The translations under genes and the position numbers were made by a program. Below are positions 23,567 through 32,464 of a stretch of 64,000 bases of DNA, piece by piece. The DNA comes from Streptomyces sp. NBC_01476 (GTDB taxonomy: Bacteria; Actinomycetota; Actinomycetes; Streptomycetales; Streptomycetaceae), in assembly GCF_036227265.1 (NCBI RefSeq), contig NZ_CP109446.1:591001-655000 (forward strand), written 5' to 3'. The notes under the pieces were generated by a model. That model had not been told where the DNA came from and did not search any database. It worked only from the letters and a program-made list of their open reading frames with translations. Within the stretch, counting starts at the first letter, position 1, and the number at the start of each line of letters is the position of its first letter.

Positions 23567-25798
23567 ATGGACAAGATCACTCTTCCCCGCCAACTCGCCC
23601 GCACCCAGCGCTTCTCACTCGGCCTGCCCCGGTCCTTCACCCTGCTCCCGGACGGTTCCGGGGTGCTGTTCCTGCGCACCCGCGGCCCGGAGGACCGCAC
23701 CGGCTGCCTGTGGCTGCGCGACGCGGCCGGCGAACGGCTGCTCGTGGATCCCTCGACACTCGCCGGGGCGGCCGGCGAACTGCCGGAAGCCGAACGCGTC
23801 CGCCGGGAGCGGGCCCGCGAGCACTCCGGCGGCATCGTCGCCTACAGCGCCGACGCCGCGGTGCGGACCGTCGCCTTCGCGCTCGACGGCACCTTGTGGA
23901 TGCTCGGCCTCGACGGCGGCCGGCCGGCCCGGCGGCTGCCCACCGCGGGACCGGTGGTGGACCCCCGGCTCGACCCGACCGGGCACCGCGTCGCCTACGT
24001 CACCGGCGGCGCGCTGCACGTGGTGGAGACGACCGGGGCGGACCTGGCGGCGGCCGAGCCCGAGCACGAGGACATCACGTACGGCCTCGCCGAGCACGTC
24101 GCGGCCGAGTCGATGCACCGCTACCGCGGGTACTGGTGGTCCCCCGACGGCGAGCACCTGCTGGCGGCACGGGTGGACACCACGCCGGTGCAGCGGTGGT
24201 GGATCGGGGACCCGGCGAATCCGCACCGGCCGCCGCGCGCCGTCCCGTACCCGGCGGCCGGCACCGCCAACGCCGACGTGTCGCTCCACGTGCTCGGCCT
24301 CGACGGCGAACGCACCGAAGTGCGCTGGGACCGCGCCGGGTACGAGTACCTGGCCACCGCCGGCTGGGACGCCCACGGCCCGCTGCTGGGCGTGCAGAGC
24401 CGCGATCAGCGGACGCTGCGGGTACTGGCCGCGGACCCGGACTCCGGCGCCACCCGGCCGCTGCACGAGCAGCGCGACCCGGCGTGGGTGCAGCTGATCC
24501 CGGGGACACCCGCCCGGACGGCCACGGGAACCCTCGTGCACACCGCGGACGAGGGCGACACCAGGCGGCTGACGGTCGACGGCGAACCGGTCACCCCGCC
24601 GGGGCTGCAACTGCGGTACGTCGTGTCGGTGGACGGCGAGTCGGTGCTCTTCGTGGCGAGCGACGAGCCCACCGAGCAGCACCTGTGGTCGTACGATCCG
24701 CGGGCCGGCGGTCTGCGCCGGATCAGCGCGGAGCCGGGCGTCCACAGCGGGCAGCGCGCGGGCGGCACGGTGCTGCTGGAGTCCGCGGTGGACGGCCGGC
24801 GGACCTTCCGGCTGCTGATGGACGGTGCCCGGCCGGGCGCGGGGCGGGACGGCGCGGGACCGGAGCACGCAGCTCCGGGGAGTGCGGGACCGGACGGCGC
24901 GCGGTGGGACGGCGCGGGACCGGCCGGCGCGGACCCCGAGAGTACGGTCCCGAAGGGCGCGGGTCCGCGGCGCGTCCTCCCCGTCGCCTCGCTCGCCGCC
25001 GAGCCGGTCACCCCGCCCCGCGTCACCTGGCTGCGGGCCGGGGAGCGGCAGCTGCGTACCGCGGTGCTGCTGCCCTCCTGGTACGAGCCCGGCGGCGGCC
25101 CGCTGCCGGTGCTGCTCAAGCCGTACGGCGGCCCGGCGGCCCAACTGGTCACCCGGGCCTGCGGCTGGGCGATGGCCGAGGGGCAGTGGTTCGCCGACGA
25201 GGGGTTCGCGGTGGTGATCGCGGACGGCCGCGGCACCCCGGGGCGCGGCCCGCGGTGGGAGAAGACGGTGCACGGCGACACACTGAGCGCGCCGATCGAG
25301 GACCAGGTGACGGCCCTGCACGCCGCCGCGGAGCGGTTCCCCGCGCTGGATCTCACCCGGGTCGCGATCCGCGGCTGGTCCTACGGCGGCACGCTGGCCG
25401 TCGCCGCCGTGCTGCGCCGTCCGGATGTCTTCCACGCGGCGATCTCCGGCGCCGGCCCCAGCGACCAGCGGCTGTACGACACGCACTGGCGGGAGCGCTT
25501 CCTCGGCCACCCCGACGACGAACCGGAGGCGTACGACCGCAGCTCGCCGATCGGCGAGGCGGCGGCGCTGCGCAGGCCGCTGCTGCTGGTCCACGGTCTG
25601 GCCGACGACAACGTGGTGCCCGCGCACACCCTGCGGCTGTCCGCTGCGCTGCTCGCCGCCCACCGCCACCACGAGGTGCTGCCGCTCTCCGCCACCACCC
25701 ACTCGCCGAGTGACGAGGCGGTGGTGGAGGGGTTGCTGCGCCACCAGATGAACTTCTTGCGCGTGTCGTTGAACGTTCCGGCCCGCCCGGCCGTATGA
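23567..25798 (+). CDS. S9 family prolyl oligopeptidase (dipeptidyl peptidase IV-like)
   Basis: The 743-residue serine peptidase has an N-terminal beta-propeller (about 1-480) and a C-terminal alpha/beta-hydrolase domain. The triad is visible: Ser605 in GWSYGG, Asp680 in HGLADDNV and His712 in TTHSPSD. The double-Glu-like segment (DITYGLAEHVAAESMHRYRG) in the propeller favours the DPP-IV branch that trims N-terminal dipeptides. Between propeller and hydrolase (about 420-465) lies a DGAGP-type low-complexity insertion unlike the family. ATG 23567 is chosen on likeness to homologs; GTG 23552 is in frame five codons earlier. No signal peptide is seen, so it is cytoplasmic. Confidence 0.92.
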   Translation: MDKITLPRQLARTQRFSLGLPRSFTLLPDGSGVLFLRTRGPEDRTGCLWLRDAAGERLLVDPSTLAGAAGELPEAERVRRERAREHSGGIVAYSADAAVRTVAFALDGTLWMLGLDGGRPARRLPTAGPVVDPRLDPTGHRVAYVTGGALHVVETTGADLAAAEPEHEDITYGLAEHVAAESMHRYRGYWWSPDGEHLLAARVDTTPVQRWWIGDPANPHRPPRAVPYPAAGTANADVSLHVLGLDGERTEVRWDRAGYEYLATAGWDAHGPLLGVQSRDQRTLRVLAADPDSGATRPLHEQRDPAWVQLIPGTPARTATGTLVHTADEGDTRRLTVDGEPVTPPGLQLRYVVSVDGESVLFVASDEPTEQHLWSYDPRAGGLRRISAEPGVHSGQRAGGTVLLESAVDGRRTFRLLMDGARPGAGRDGAGPEHAAPGSAGPDGARWDGAGPAGADPESTVPKGAGPRRVLPVASLAAEPVTPPRVTWLRAGERQLRTAVLLPSWYEPGGGPLPVLLKPYGGPAAQLVTRACGWAMAEGQWFADEGFAVVIADGRGTPGRGPRWEKTVHGDTLSAPIEDQVTALHAAAERFPALDLTRVAIRGWSYGGTLAVAAVLRRPDVFHAAISGAGPSDQRLYDTHWRERFLGHPDDEPEAYDRSSPIGEAAALRRPLLLVHGLADDNVVPAHTLRLSAALLAAHRHHEVLPLSATTHSPSDEAVVEGLLRHQMNFLRVSLNVPARPAV

Positions 25799-25822
25799 AC
25801 GGTCACGCGTAAGAGAACGCTG

Positions 25823-25848
25823 CCGGGCGGCGGCTCGCCGCCGCCCGG
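25823..25848 (+). terminator. Hairpin after the S9 peptidase gene
   Basis: CCGGGCGGCGG (25823-25833) and CCGCCGCCCGG (25838-25848) form a perfect 11-bp stem with a CTCG loop, 25 bp after the stop. It is followed by TTCC only. Confidence 0.7.
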
Positions 25849-25874
25849 TTCCACGAACGGACAGGATTCACGTC

Positions 25875-26366
25875 ATGCCCGAAACCTCCGGATCTCCCGT
25901 GTCCCCCACCCGCCGCGGTGTCGTCGCCGCGGCGGGCGGCGTGGGACTGGCCGCAGTCCTCGCCGCCTGCGGGTCGGGCTCGGACTCCAGCTCGGACTCC
26001 TCCTCGCCGTCGTCCGCGTCCAACGGCAACCCGGCGCCCTCCGACGCCCCGACCACCGCCGGCTCCGGCGGGGGCGGCGGTACGCCGCTGGCCAAGACCT
26101 CCGACATCCCGGTCGGCGGCGGCAAGATCTTCGCCGACCAGAAGGTGGTCGTCACGCAGCCCACGGCAGGTCAGTTCAAGGGCTTCTCGGCGATCTGCAC
26201 CCACATGGGATGCACGGTCACCAGCGTCTCGGACGGCACCATCAACTGCCCCTGCCACGGGAGCAAGTACCACGTGGCGGACGGCAGCGTGGCCAACGGC
26301 CCGGCGACCCAGGCCCTGCCCGCCAAGCAGGTCACCGTCTCCGGGAGCGAGGTCACGCTGGCCTGA
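25875..26366 (+). CDS. Rieske [2Fe-2S] lipoprotein with Tat signal
   Basis: The 163-residue protein has a twin-arginine signal (SPTRRGVVAAAGGVGLAAV) and a lipobox LAAC at Cys32. It is thus exported folded and lipid-anchored outside the membrane. A Ser/Gly/Pro linker (about 33-70) leads to a Rieske domain with CTHMGC (ligands Cys108 and His110) and CPCHGS (Cys125 and His128); Cys113 and Cys127 make the family disulfide. Such small Rieske lipoproteins are common in streptomycetes, and their redox partner is not known. It is not the cytochrome bc1 subunit, which has three membrane helices in this phylum. Confidence 0.95.
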   Translation: MPETSGSPVSPTRRGVVAAAGGVGLAAVLAACGSGSDSSSDSSSPSSASNGNPAPSDAPTTAGSGGGGGTPLAKTSDIPVGGGKIFADQKVVVTQPTAGQFKGFSAICTHMGCTVTSVSDGTINCPCHGSKYHVADGSVANGPATQALPAKQVTVSGSEVTLA

Positions 26367-26420
26367 CGCCCTGGGCGCCCTGGTGTCCGGGGCGCCGCAC
26401 GGGTGGACAGGCCGGCCCGC

Positions 26421-26446
26421 GGCCCGATGCCGGTTGGCATCAGGCC
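26421..26446. terminator. Bidirectional hairpin between Rieske and LysR genes
   Basis: GGCCCGATGCC (26421-26431) pairs with GGCATCAGGCC (26436-26446) around a GGTT loop with one mismatch. It overlaps the last codons of the LysR gene and lies 54 bp after the Rieske stop. Confidence 0.65.
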
Positions 26447-27345
26447 CGGGGCCGGCCGGCCGACTGCAGCAGCGCGTCGACGGCGACGCGGATGGCCGGC
26501 CGGCGGTCCGCGTCCTCCCGCCACACCGCGTACACATGGCGGTGCATGGTGCGGCGCACCGGGGTGATGCACACGCCGCCCGGCATCGGATCGCGGCCGA
26601 GCCGCGGCATCACGGCCACACCGAGGCCGGCGGCGACCAGTGCGAGTGCGGTGGCGTGCTCCTCGGCGTGGTGCGAGATGCGCGGCTCGATGCCCTTGCC
26701 GCGCAGGGTGAAGAGCAGCCATTCGTGGCAGAAGCCGCCGTCCGGCCAGGCGATCCATTCCTCGTCGGCGAGTTCGTCCAGCTCGATCCAGGGGCGTCCC
26801 TCCAGGCGGTGCCCGGCCGGCAGGGCGACGTCCGCGACGTCGTCCAGCAGCGGTGCCTTGGCCAGACCGCCGGGCAGCGACAGAGGTTTGTTGTACCAGT
26901 CGAGGACGACCGCCAGGTCGATGTCGCCGCGGGTGAGGCGGGCCAGCGACTCGTTCGGCTCCAGTTCGTGGACGACCGTGCGCAGGCCGGGGTGGTCGCG
27001 GCGCAGCGCGGTCAGCGCGGCCGGGAAGAGCCCGCGCACCGCGGTGGGGAAGGCGGCGGCCCGCAGTTCGCCGACCGCGGCGCCGCGGTGTGCTTCCAGG
27101 TCGGAGTGCGCGAGTTCGACCAGGGACAGTATCCGGTCGGCGTGCCCGGACAGCAGCCGGCCGGCGTCGGTGAGCCGCACGCCCCGGCCGCTCTTGGCCA
27201 GCAGCGTCTGGTTGGTCTCCCGCTCCAGCTTGGCCATCTGCTGGGACACGGCGGAGGTCGTCACCCCGAGCACGTCGGCGGCGGCGCTGACCGAACCGTA
27301 GGTGTCGATGGCGTGCAGGATGCGGAGACGTTCCAGGCTCAACAT
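26440..27345 (-). CDS. LysR family transcriptional regulator
   Basis: The 301-residue regulator has a winged helix-turn-helix at the N-terminus (LERLRILHAIDTYGSVSAAA, then LGVTTSAVSQQMAKLE), followed by the co-inducer domain. It is divergent from an EamA transporter with a 72-bp gap, the classical arrangement for LysR control of an exporter. The gap contains the small inverted repeat AGCAATGCT (27349-27357), a possible binding half-site. The inducer is unknown. Confidence 0.95.
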   Translation of the reverse strand: MLSLERLRILHAIDTYGSVSAAADVLGVTTSAVSQQMAKLERETNQTLLAKSGRGVRLTDAGRLLSGHADRILSLVELAHSDLEAHRGAAVGELRAAAFPTAVRGLFPAALTALRRDHPGLRTVVHELEPNESLARLTRGDIDLAVVLDWYNKPLSLPGGLAKAPLLDDVADVALPAGHRLEGRPWIELDELADEEWIAWPDGGFCHEWLLFTLRGKGIEPRISHHAEEHATALALVAAGLGVAVMPRLGRDPMPGGVCITPVRRTMHRHVYAVWREDADRRPAIRVAVDALLQSAGRPRA

Positions 27346-27417
27346 GTAAGCAATGCTACGTCGTCCGTGTAAAAGAACTCGCTTGTTCTACGAGGTCCGG
27401 CGGTCCATCGTGGAGCC

Positions 27418-28548
27418 ATGAGCGCATCCACGGGGAGCCGTCCCGCCGCGACGGGCACGACGGGCACGACCGGCACGAGAGCGGCGGCGGCAGCGGGCAC
27501 GACAGCGGCAACGGTCACTACGGCCACGGCGGCCACCACGGTCGGGACGAGTCCGCCTGCCGGGACCGGGCCCGGGACACGGACCGCGGCCGGCGCCGTG
27601 ACCGTACCCGTAACCGGGAACGGCCCTGCGGTCGCTGTGCGCCGGCTGCTGGACTGGCGGGTGCGCTTCGCCGCGCTGGGCCTGGTCTGGGGCTTCAGCT
27701 TCCTCTTCATGAAAGTCGGCAACGAGGCGTTCGCACCGCTCCAGGTCACCCTGGGCCGGATGGTGTTCGGTACGGCGGTGCTGGCCGGCGCGGTCGCGGT
27801 CAAGCGGGACCGGCTGCCCCGGGGCCTGCGCACCTGGGCCCATCTGACCGTGGCCGCCTTCCTGCTGAACGCGCTGCCGTTCTCGCTCTTCGCCACCGCC
27901 GAGCAGACCATCCCGTCGATGCTGGCCGGGATGTGCAACGCGGCCACCCCGCTCTTCTCGATGCTGGTCTCGGTTGTCGCGCTGTCCGAGGACCGGCCCT
28001 CCCGGCAGCGGTTCGCCGGGGTGGGCATCGGTTTCGCCGGCGTGCTGACCGTGCTGGGCGCCTGGCAGGGCTTCTCCGGCCAGGACCCGAAGGGCACCGT
28101 GATGGCGCTGACGGCGGCGCTGAGTTACGCGGTCGGCTGGGCGTATGTGCGGCGGACCCTCACACACACCGGCAGTTCCCATCTGTCGGTGTCGGCGACC
28201 CAGCTGATGCTGGGGACGGCGCAACTGCTGGTCGTCACGCCGCTCTTCACCTCGCTCCCCCAGACGTATCCGGCGAAGTCCGTGCTGTCGGTGCTGGCGC
28301 TGGGCGCGGTCGGCACCGGTTTCGCCTTCCTTATCCAGTACGGCCTGGTCGCGGAGAAGGGGCCGACGATCGGGTCCATGGTCACCTATCTGATCCCGAT
28401 CGTGGCCACCGCGGCCGGGGCGCTGCTCCTCGGCGAGACGCTGAGCTGGAACGAGCCGGTGGGCGCGGTGGTGATCCTGGCCGGTGCCGCGCTGACCCAG
28501 CTGCGGCCGCGGGCGATACGCAAGGCCGGTGCGGCGGGTCAGCCGTAG
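27418..28548 (+). CDS. EamA family (DMT) transporter
   Basis: This 376-residue protein has two EamA repeats and about ten membrane helices from about residue 80 (FAALGLVWGFSFLFMKVG) to the end. It is a putative exporter of metabolites or amino acids. The first 75 residues are unlike the family: a Thr/Gly/Ala run (TGTTGTTGTRAAAAAGTTAA) in the cytoplasm. The annotated ATG has GGAG only 2 nt upstream, so the real start may lie further in, for example at one of the later GTG codons before RRLLDWRVRFAAL. It is divergent from LysR. The 3' end overlaps the convergent MocR gene by 10 nt. Confidence 0.88.
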   Translation: MSASTGSRPAATGTTGTTGTRAAAAAGTTAATVTTATAATTVGTSPPAGTGPGTRTAAGAVTVPVTGNGPAVAVRRLLDWRVRFAALGLVWGFSFLFMKVGNEAFAPLQVTLGRMVFGTAVLAGAVAVKRDRLPRGLRTWAHLTVAAFLLNALPFSLFATAEQTIPSMLAGMCNAATPLFSMLVSVVALSEDRPSRQRFAGVGIGFAGVLTVLGAWQGFSGQDPKGTVMALTAALSYAVGWAYVRRTLTHTGSSHLSVSATQLMLGTAQLLVVTPLFTSLPQTYPAKSVLSVLALGAVGTGFAFLIQYGLVAEKGPTIGSMVTYLIPIVATAAGALLLGETLSWNEPVGAVVILAGAALTQLRPRAIRKAGAAGQP

Positions 28549-29870
28549 CGGCCGGCGCCGGCCGATGCCAGCACGGCGGCGACCGCGTCAGCCAGTGGCT
28601 CGATGTCGGCGGGGGTGAGCGGGGAGACGGTGAGCCGTACGCCGGGGGCGGAGTGCACCCGGAAGCGGGCGCCGGGCGTCACCGCCCAGCCCCGTCGCAG
28701 CAGTCCGGTGACGGTGCCGGTCTCGTCGGGGACGGGGATCCAGATGTTCATGCCGCTGCGTCCGTGCGCCGGGATCCCGTGTCCGGCGAGCGCCTGGAGC
28801 AGCGCGTCGCGCCGTTCGCCGTAGGAACGGGCCACAGCCGCCGCGTCCACGGCGCCGGAGGACCAGAGGTGGACGACGGTCCGCTGCAGGAGGTGGCTGA
28901 CCCAGCCGGCGCCCAGGCGGTGCCGCCCGCGTACCCGGTCGACGGTGACGGAGTCGCCGGTGTACAGCGCCAGCCGCAGGTCGGGGCCGTACGCCTTGGC
29001 GGTGGAACGGACCAGCGCCCAGTGGTCGGTGGCACCGGAGAGGCAGTGCAGGGGTACGTCGACCAGGCCGCTCGCGTGGTCGTCGTCGATGACCAGCACC
29101 TGGCGGTGGGCGGCCAGCGACCGGCGCAGCTCGGCGGCGCGGCCGGCGGACAGGGCGGCGCCGGTGGGATTCTGGGCCCGGTCGGTGACGATCAGGGCGC
29201 GCACTCCGGCGTCGAGGGCGCGGGCGACCTCGGCGGCGACCGGGCCCTCGTCGTCCACCGCGACCGGGACCTGGCGCAGTCCGAGAGCCGGTACGAGGTC
29301 GAGCAGGCTGCCCCAGCCCGGGTCCTCGACGGCCACCGCGTCACCGGGACGGAGATGGGCGGCGAGTACCCGTTCGATGGCGTCGAGGGAGCCCGAGGTG
29401 ACGCCGATCGGGCCGTCCGGCACGCCGTCGGCGTCGAGGCCGGCCCGGGCGAGACGGGCCAGTCCGGCATCGACGGGCGGTTCGCCGTAGAGCACCGGAG
29501 CGCGGTCGTGGTCCGCGGCGACCTCGGCGAGTGCTGCGGCCAGTGACGGCAGCAGGGCGGTGTCGGGGTTGCCCCGGGACAGGTCGCGGACACCGGGCGG
29601 GACATCGACGCCGATCTCGTCGCGCGGGGAGGTGGCCGGCCGGGAGCGGATGCGGCTGCCGCGGCGGCCGGCCGTCTCGATCACGCCGCGGTCGCGGAGC
29701 AACCGGTAGGCGGACGCGACGGTGTTGGGGTTGACGTCGAGCTCCCGGGCGAGCTCGCGCAGCGGCGGCAGCGCGTCACCGGGGCGGAGCACGCCCGAGC
29801 CGACCGCGCCCTCGACGTCGGCCGCGATTTCCGATGCGCCCCTGCCCTGGATTCGATACTCTCCTAGCAC
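28539..29870 (-). CDS. MocR family regulator (GntR DNA-binding domain fused to aminotransferase-like domain)
   Basis: The 443-residue protein has a GntR winged helix (about 10-75; PLRELARELDVNPNTVASAY) and a fold-type I aminotransferase domain. The PLP lysine is Lys292 (STAKAYGPDLR), with the usual NPTG in DRAQNPTGAAL. MocR proteins sense PLP or an amino compound and activate or repress an adjacent gene. It is divergent from a pyridoxamine-phosphate-oxidase-like gene with a pair of direct repeats between them, the arrangement of PdxR-type regulators. The target could thus be B6 metabolism, though the neighbour is not a typical PLP synthase. Confidence 0.93.
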   Translation of the reverse strand: MLGEYRIQGRGASEIAADVEGAVGSGVLRPGDALPPLRELARELDVNPNTVASAYRLLRDRGVIETAGRRGSRIRSRPATSPRDEIGVDVPPGVRDLSRGNPDTALLPSLAAALAEVAADHDRAPVLYGEPPVDAGLARLARAGLDADGVPDGPIGVTSGSLDAIERVLAAHLRPGDAVAVEDPGWGSLLDLVPALGLRQVPVAVDDEGPVAAEVARALDAGVRALIVTDRAQNPTGAALSAGRAAELRRSLAAHRQVLVIDDDHASGLVDVPLHCLSGATDHWALVRSTAKAYGPDLRLALYTGDSVTVDRVRGRHRLGAGWVSHLLQRTVVHLWSSGAVDAAAVARSYGERRDALLQALAGHGIPAHGRSGMNIWIPVPDETGTVTGLLRRGWAVTPGARFRVHSAPGVRLTVSPLTPADIEPLADAVAAVLASAGAGRYG

Positions 29871-29897
29871 AAAAGAGATTATGCACTAGTACAAAGG
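29864..29897. promoter_or_regulatory. Direct repeat operator pair for the MocR regulator
   Basis: CTAGCACAAAAG (29864-29875) and CTAGTACAAAGG (29886-29897) are direct repeats 22 bp apart, two helical turns. They fill the 35-bp gap between the two divergent starts; the first copy overlaps the first codons of the MocR gene. MocR proteins are known to bind direct repeats, and the complement (CTTTTGTGCTAG) resembles the AAAGTGG-N-CTA-like boxes described for PdxR. The second copy ends with the ribosome site of the oxidase-like gene. Confidence 0.7.
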
Positions 29898-29905
29898 AAC
29901 GCGCC

Positions 29906-30649
29906 ATGGTTTCCGCGACGTCTCCCGGACCTGAACCCGTGCCCTCCCCCGATCCTGCCCCCGCCCCCTCCCCCGGCTATCCGGTCACCGACCGCGTGAC
30001 CCCGACCCGCCTGCGGGAACGGGCCTCGTACGACCGCGCGCTCGTCCACGCCATCCTCGACGAGGGCTATCTCTGCCACCTCGGTTTCGTCCGGGACGGC
30101 GCGCCCGTGGTGCTGCCCACCCTCTACGCCCGGCACGGCGAGCGGTTGTACGTGCACGGCTCGACCGGATCGCGCCCCCTGCGCGGGGCGGGCCCGGGGC
30201 TGCCGGTCTGCCTGACCGTCACCCACGTCGACGCCCTGGTGCTGACCAGGTCCGCCTTCCACCACTCGGTCAACTACCGCTCGGTGGTGGTGCACGGCAC
30301 CGCTCACCAGGTCACCGACCCCGGGGAGCGGGCGGTCGCCCTGGACGCGATCGTGGAGCAGGCGGTGCCCGGCCGGTCCACCGACTCCCGCCGGGCCAAC
30401 GCCAAAGAGCTGGCCGCCACCACGGTGATCCGGCTGGACCTGCGCGAGGTCTCCGCGAAGGTCCGGGCCGGCGGCCCCCAGGACGACCCCGAGGATCTCG
30501 CGCTCCCGTACTGGAGCGGGCTGGTCCCGGTCGCGAGCACCTACGGGACGCCGCTGCCCGCCGACGGCCTGGACCCCTCGACCCCGCTGCCCGCCTATCT
30601 GTCGCCGGCCGGCCCGCGCGGCACCGTCCGGGAGGAATCCCCGTGCTGA
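29906..30649 (+). CDS. Pyridoxamine 5'-phosphate oxidase family protein
   Basis: The 247-residue protein has a split-barrel flavin-binding fold (DEGYLCHLGFVRDGAPVVLP, LYVHGSTGSRPLRGA, HHSVNYRSVVVHGTA). This is the NimA/PNPOx-like branch rather than true PdxH. It probably binds FMN and may reduce nitroaromatics or other ligands. ATG 29906 has AAAGGA 6 nt upstream. It overlaps the next gene (PaiB) by 7 nt, so the two are co-translated. The MocR protein and its direct-repeat site directly upstream suggest control by PLP or a related amine. The Pro/Ser-rich N-terminal 25 residues are probably disordered. Confidence 0.88.
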   Translation: MVSATSPGPEPVPSPDPAPAPSPGYPVTDRVTPTRLRERASYDRALVHAILDEGYLCHLGFVRDGAPVVLPTLYARHGERLYVHGSTGSRPLRGAGPGLPVCLTVTHVDALVLTRSAFHHSVNYRSVVVHGTAHQVTDPGERAVALDAIVEQAVPGRSTDSRRANAKELAATTVIRLDLREVSAKVRAGGPQDDPEDLALPYWSGLVPVASTYGTPLPADGLDPSTPLPAYLSPAGPRGTVREESPC

Positions 30650-31305
30650 TCCACCCCTGGGACGCCCCGGCCGACGACAGCGAGTGGCGCGACTGGCTGT
30701 CCGCCCACGACTTCGGCCAGCTCGCGGTGAACGGCCCGGACAGCGAACCGCCGTTCGTCCAGCCCACCCACTTCCTCTACGACCCCGCGCCCGGTGCGCA
30801 CGGCGAGGTACTGCTGCACCTCGCCCGCCCCAACCCGCTGTGGCCCGCACTGGCGGCGAACCCGCGGGTCACCCTGAGCGTGGTGGACGACTACGCCTTC
30901 ATACCCGGCCCCTGGCACGCCCCGCTGGACGAGCCCACCGACCGCGGCACGCCCACCAGCTTCTACGCGGCCGTCCAGCTGCTCGGCGTCGCGAGCGTCC
31001 TGGACGACCCCGGGCAGAAGGCCGAACTGCTGCGCCGTCAGGTCGCCCACTTCCAGCCCGGTGGCGGCACCGCACCGGTCGTGCCGGGCCAGGAGCCGTT
31101 CGGGAGGATGCTGCCCGGGCTGCGCGGCATCCGGCTGGACATCACCGAGGTGCGGGCCAAGTTCAAGTTCGGCGGCAACAAGCCCGCCGCGGTCCAGCGC
31201 CGGGTCACCGGTCTGCTCGCCGAGCGGGCCGCCCCGCACGACGCGGCGGCCCGCGCCCACCAGCTGCGGCGGCTGGCGGCGCGGGACACCCACGCCGACG
31301 ACTGA
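30643..31305 (+). CDS. PaiB-like FMN-binding negative transcriptional regulator
   Basis: This 220-residue protein is of the PaiB type. Its split-barrel flavin domain includes QPTHFLYDP, LLHLARPNPLWPAL, PTSFYAAVQLLG and the C-terminal KFKFGGNKP. In Bacillus PaiB lowers expression of sporulation and protease genes, but most homologs are uncharacterised and may be flavin-binding enzymes. The start is the GTG at 30643, inside the previous gene's last codons. The operon of two split-barrel proteins under a MocR protein is unusual and suggests a joint flavin/PLP function. Confidence 0.88.
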   Translation: MLIHPWDAPADDSEWRDWLSAHDFGQLAVNGPDSEPPFVQPTHFLYDPAPGAHGEVLLHLARPNPLWPALAANPRVTLSVVDDYAFIPGPWHAPLDEPTDRGTPTSFYAAVQLLGVASVLDDPGQKAELLRRQVAHFQPGGGTAPVVPGQEPFGRMLPGLRGIRLDITEVRAKFKFGGNKPAAVQRRVTGLLAERAAPHDAAARAHQLRRLAARDTHADD

Positions 31306-31313
31306 ACCGCCGC

Positions 31314-31337
31314 GGCGGCCCGGCCCAGCGGGCCGCC
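31314..31337. terminator. Bidirectional hairpin between paiB and an EamA gene
   Basis: GGCGGCCC (31314-31321) and GGGCCGCC (31330-31337) form an 8-bp stem in the 32-bp gap of two convergent genes. Confidence 0.65.
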
Positions 31338-32336
31338 TCAGCCGCCGGCCGGGACCGCCACCGGACGGTCGCCGTATGCCTCCTCCCAGGCCAGCGCCGC
31401 CACCGCGACCAGCAGGATCACCGTCCCGGCCAGGGTGGCGGCGGTGAGGTGTTCGCCGAGCAGGCCCACCGCGATCACCGCCGCCGACACCGGTTCGATG
31501 AGGGCGATCACCGACACCGTCGCGGACCGCAGCACCGCGGCGCCCGCGAAATACAGGCCGTAGGCCACCGCGGTCGGGATCGTGGCCAGATAGCCGAGGA
31601 GCAGCAGGGTGCGGCCGATGCCGGCCGCGGCCGGCCACATGCCTTCGCGGAGCGCGGCCGGCAGCATCAGGAGCGCGCAGATGCCGAAGGACCACAGCGA
31701 GGTGTCCAGCGGGTCGCCGGCCGCGCCGCGGACCCCGAACCACCGGGTCAGCAGGGTGATTCCGCCGTAGCCTGCGGCCGACAGCACCGCCAGGACGACC
31801 CCGGCCGGCCGGACCGCCGTTCCGCCGCCGCCCAGGACCAGCACGGCCAGTCCGGCGAGCGCGCCGCAGACCGCCGCGGCGCCGCCCCGGCCGAGGCGTT
31901 CGCCCATCGTCAGCCGGGCCGCCAGCGCGATCAGTACCGGCCCGGAACCGAGGGTGACCACCGTCGCGACGGCGAGCCCGGTGGACTTGACCGCAGCGAA
32001 GTACGCGGCCTGGAAGAGCGTGAGCCCGGCACCGGTGGCGAGGATCCGCACCGCGCCGCGCCGGCCCCGCGCCCCGGAACGTGCCGGAAACACCGGAAGC
32101 ACCGGAAGCACCGCCCGCGCCGGGCCGCCGCGGGAACGCAAACACCGCACCGCGAGCAGCAGCACGAAGCCGCCGGCGGCGCGCCAGAAGGTGAGGGCGA
32201 GCGGCCCCAGGCCGCTGCCGTCGTAGAGCAGAGCCGCCGCGGCGCCCGCGGTTCCCCAGGCGGTGGCGGCGAAGACGACGTAGACCAGCCCGCGGCCGGT
32301 CGACAGCCCGGCAGGCCGGGCAGGGATGAGTGACAC
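31338..32336 (-). CDS. EamA family (DMT) transporter
   Basis: The 332-residue protein has ten membrane helices in two EamA repeats ([22 protein letters not shown] at the start, [20 protein letters not shown] in the second half). It is a putative metabolite exporter. The GTG at 32336 was chosen because GGGAG lies 8 nt upstream; a TTG six codons earlier is also in frame. It is downstream of another EamA gene on the same strand with a 128-bp gap, so the two may be co-transcribed. A basic loop in the first half ([12 protein letters not shown]) is cytoplasmic. Confidence 0.9.
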   Translation of the reverse strand: MSLIPARPAGLSTGRGLVYVVFAATAWGTAGAAAALLYDGSGLGPLALTFWRAAGGFVLLLAVRCLRSRGGPARAVLPVLPVFPARSGARGRRGAVRILATGAGLTLFQAAYFAAVKSTGLAVATVVTLGSGPVLIALAARLTMGERLGRGGAAAVCGALAGLAVLVLGGGGTAVRPAGVVLAVLSAAGYGGITLLTRWFGVRGAAGDPLDTSLWSFGICALLMLPAALREGMWPAAAGIGRTLLLLGYLATIPTAVAYGLYFAGAAVLRSATVSVIALIEPVSAAVIAVGLLGEHLTAATLAGTVILLVAVAALAWEEAYGDRPVAVPAGG

Positions 32337-32464
32337 CAGTGTTCTCCCGCGCAAGAGGTGCGATCGGTCTCGTCACCGTCTGCGGACAGCACTCACCACC
32401 CGGTTCACCCGCGTCGTCGGACACCGGGTGCCGGCCGGTCTCTCAACTGGTCGCGCCGCCCGCG

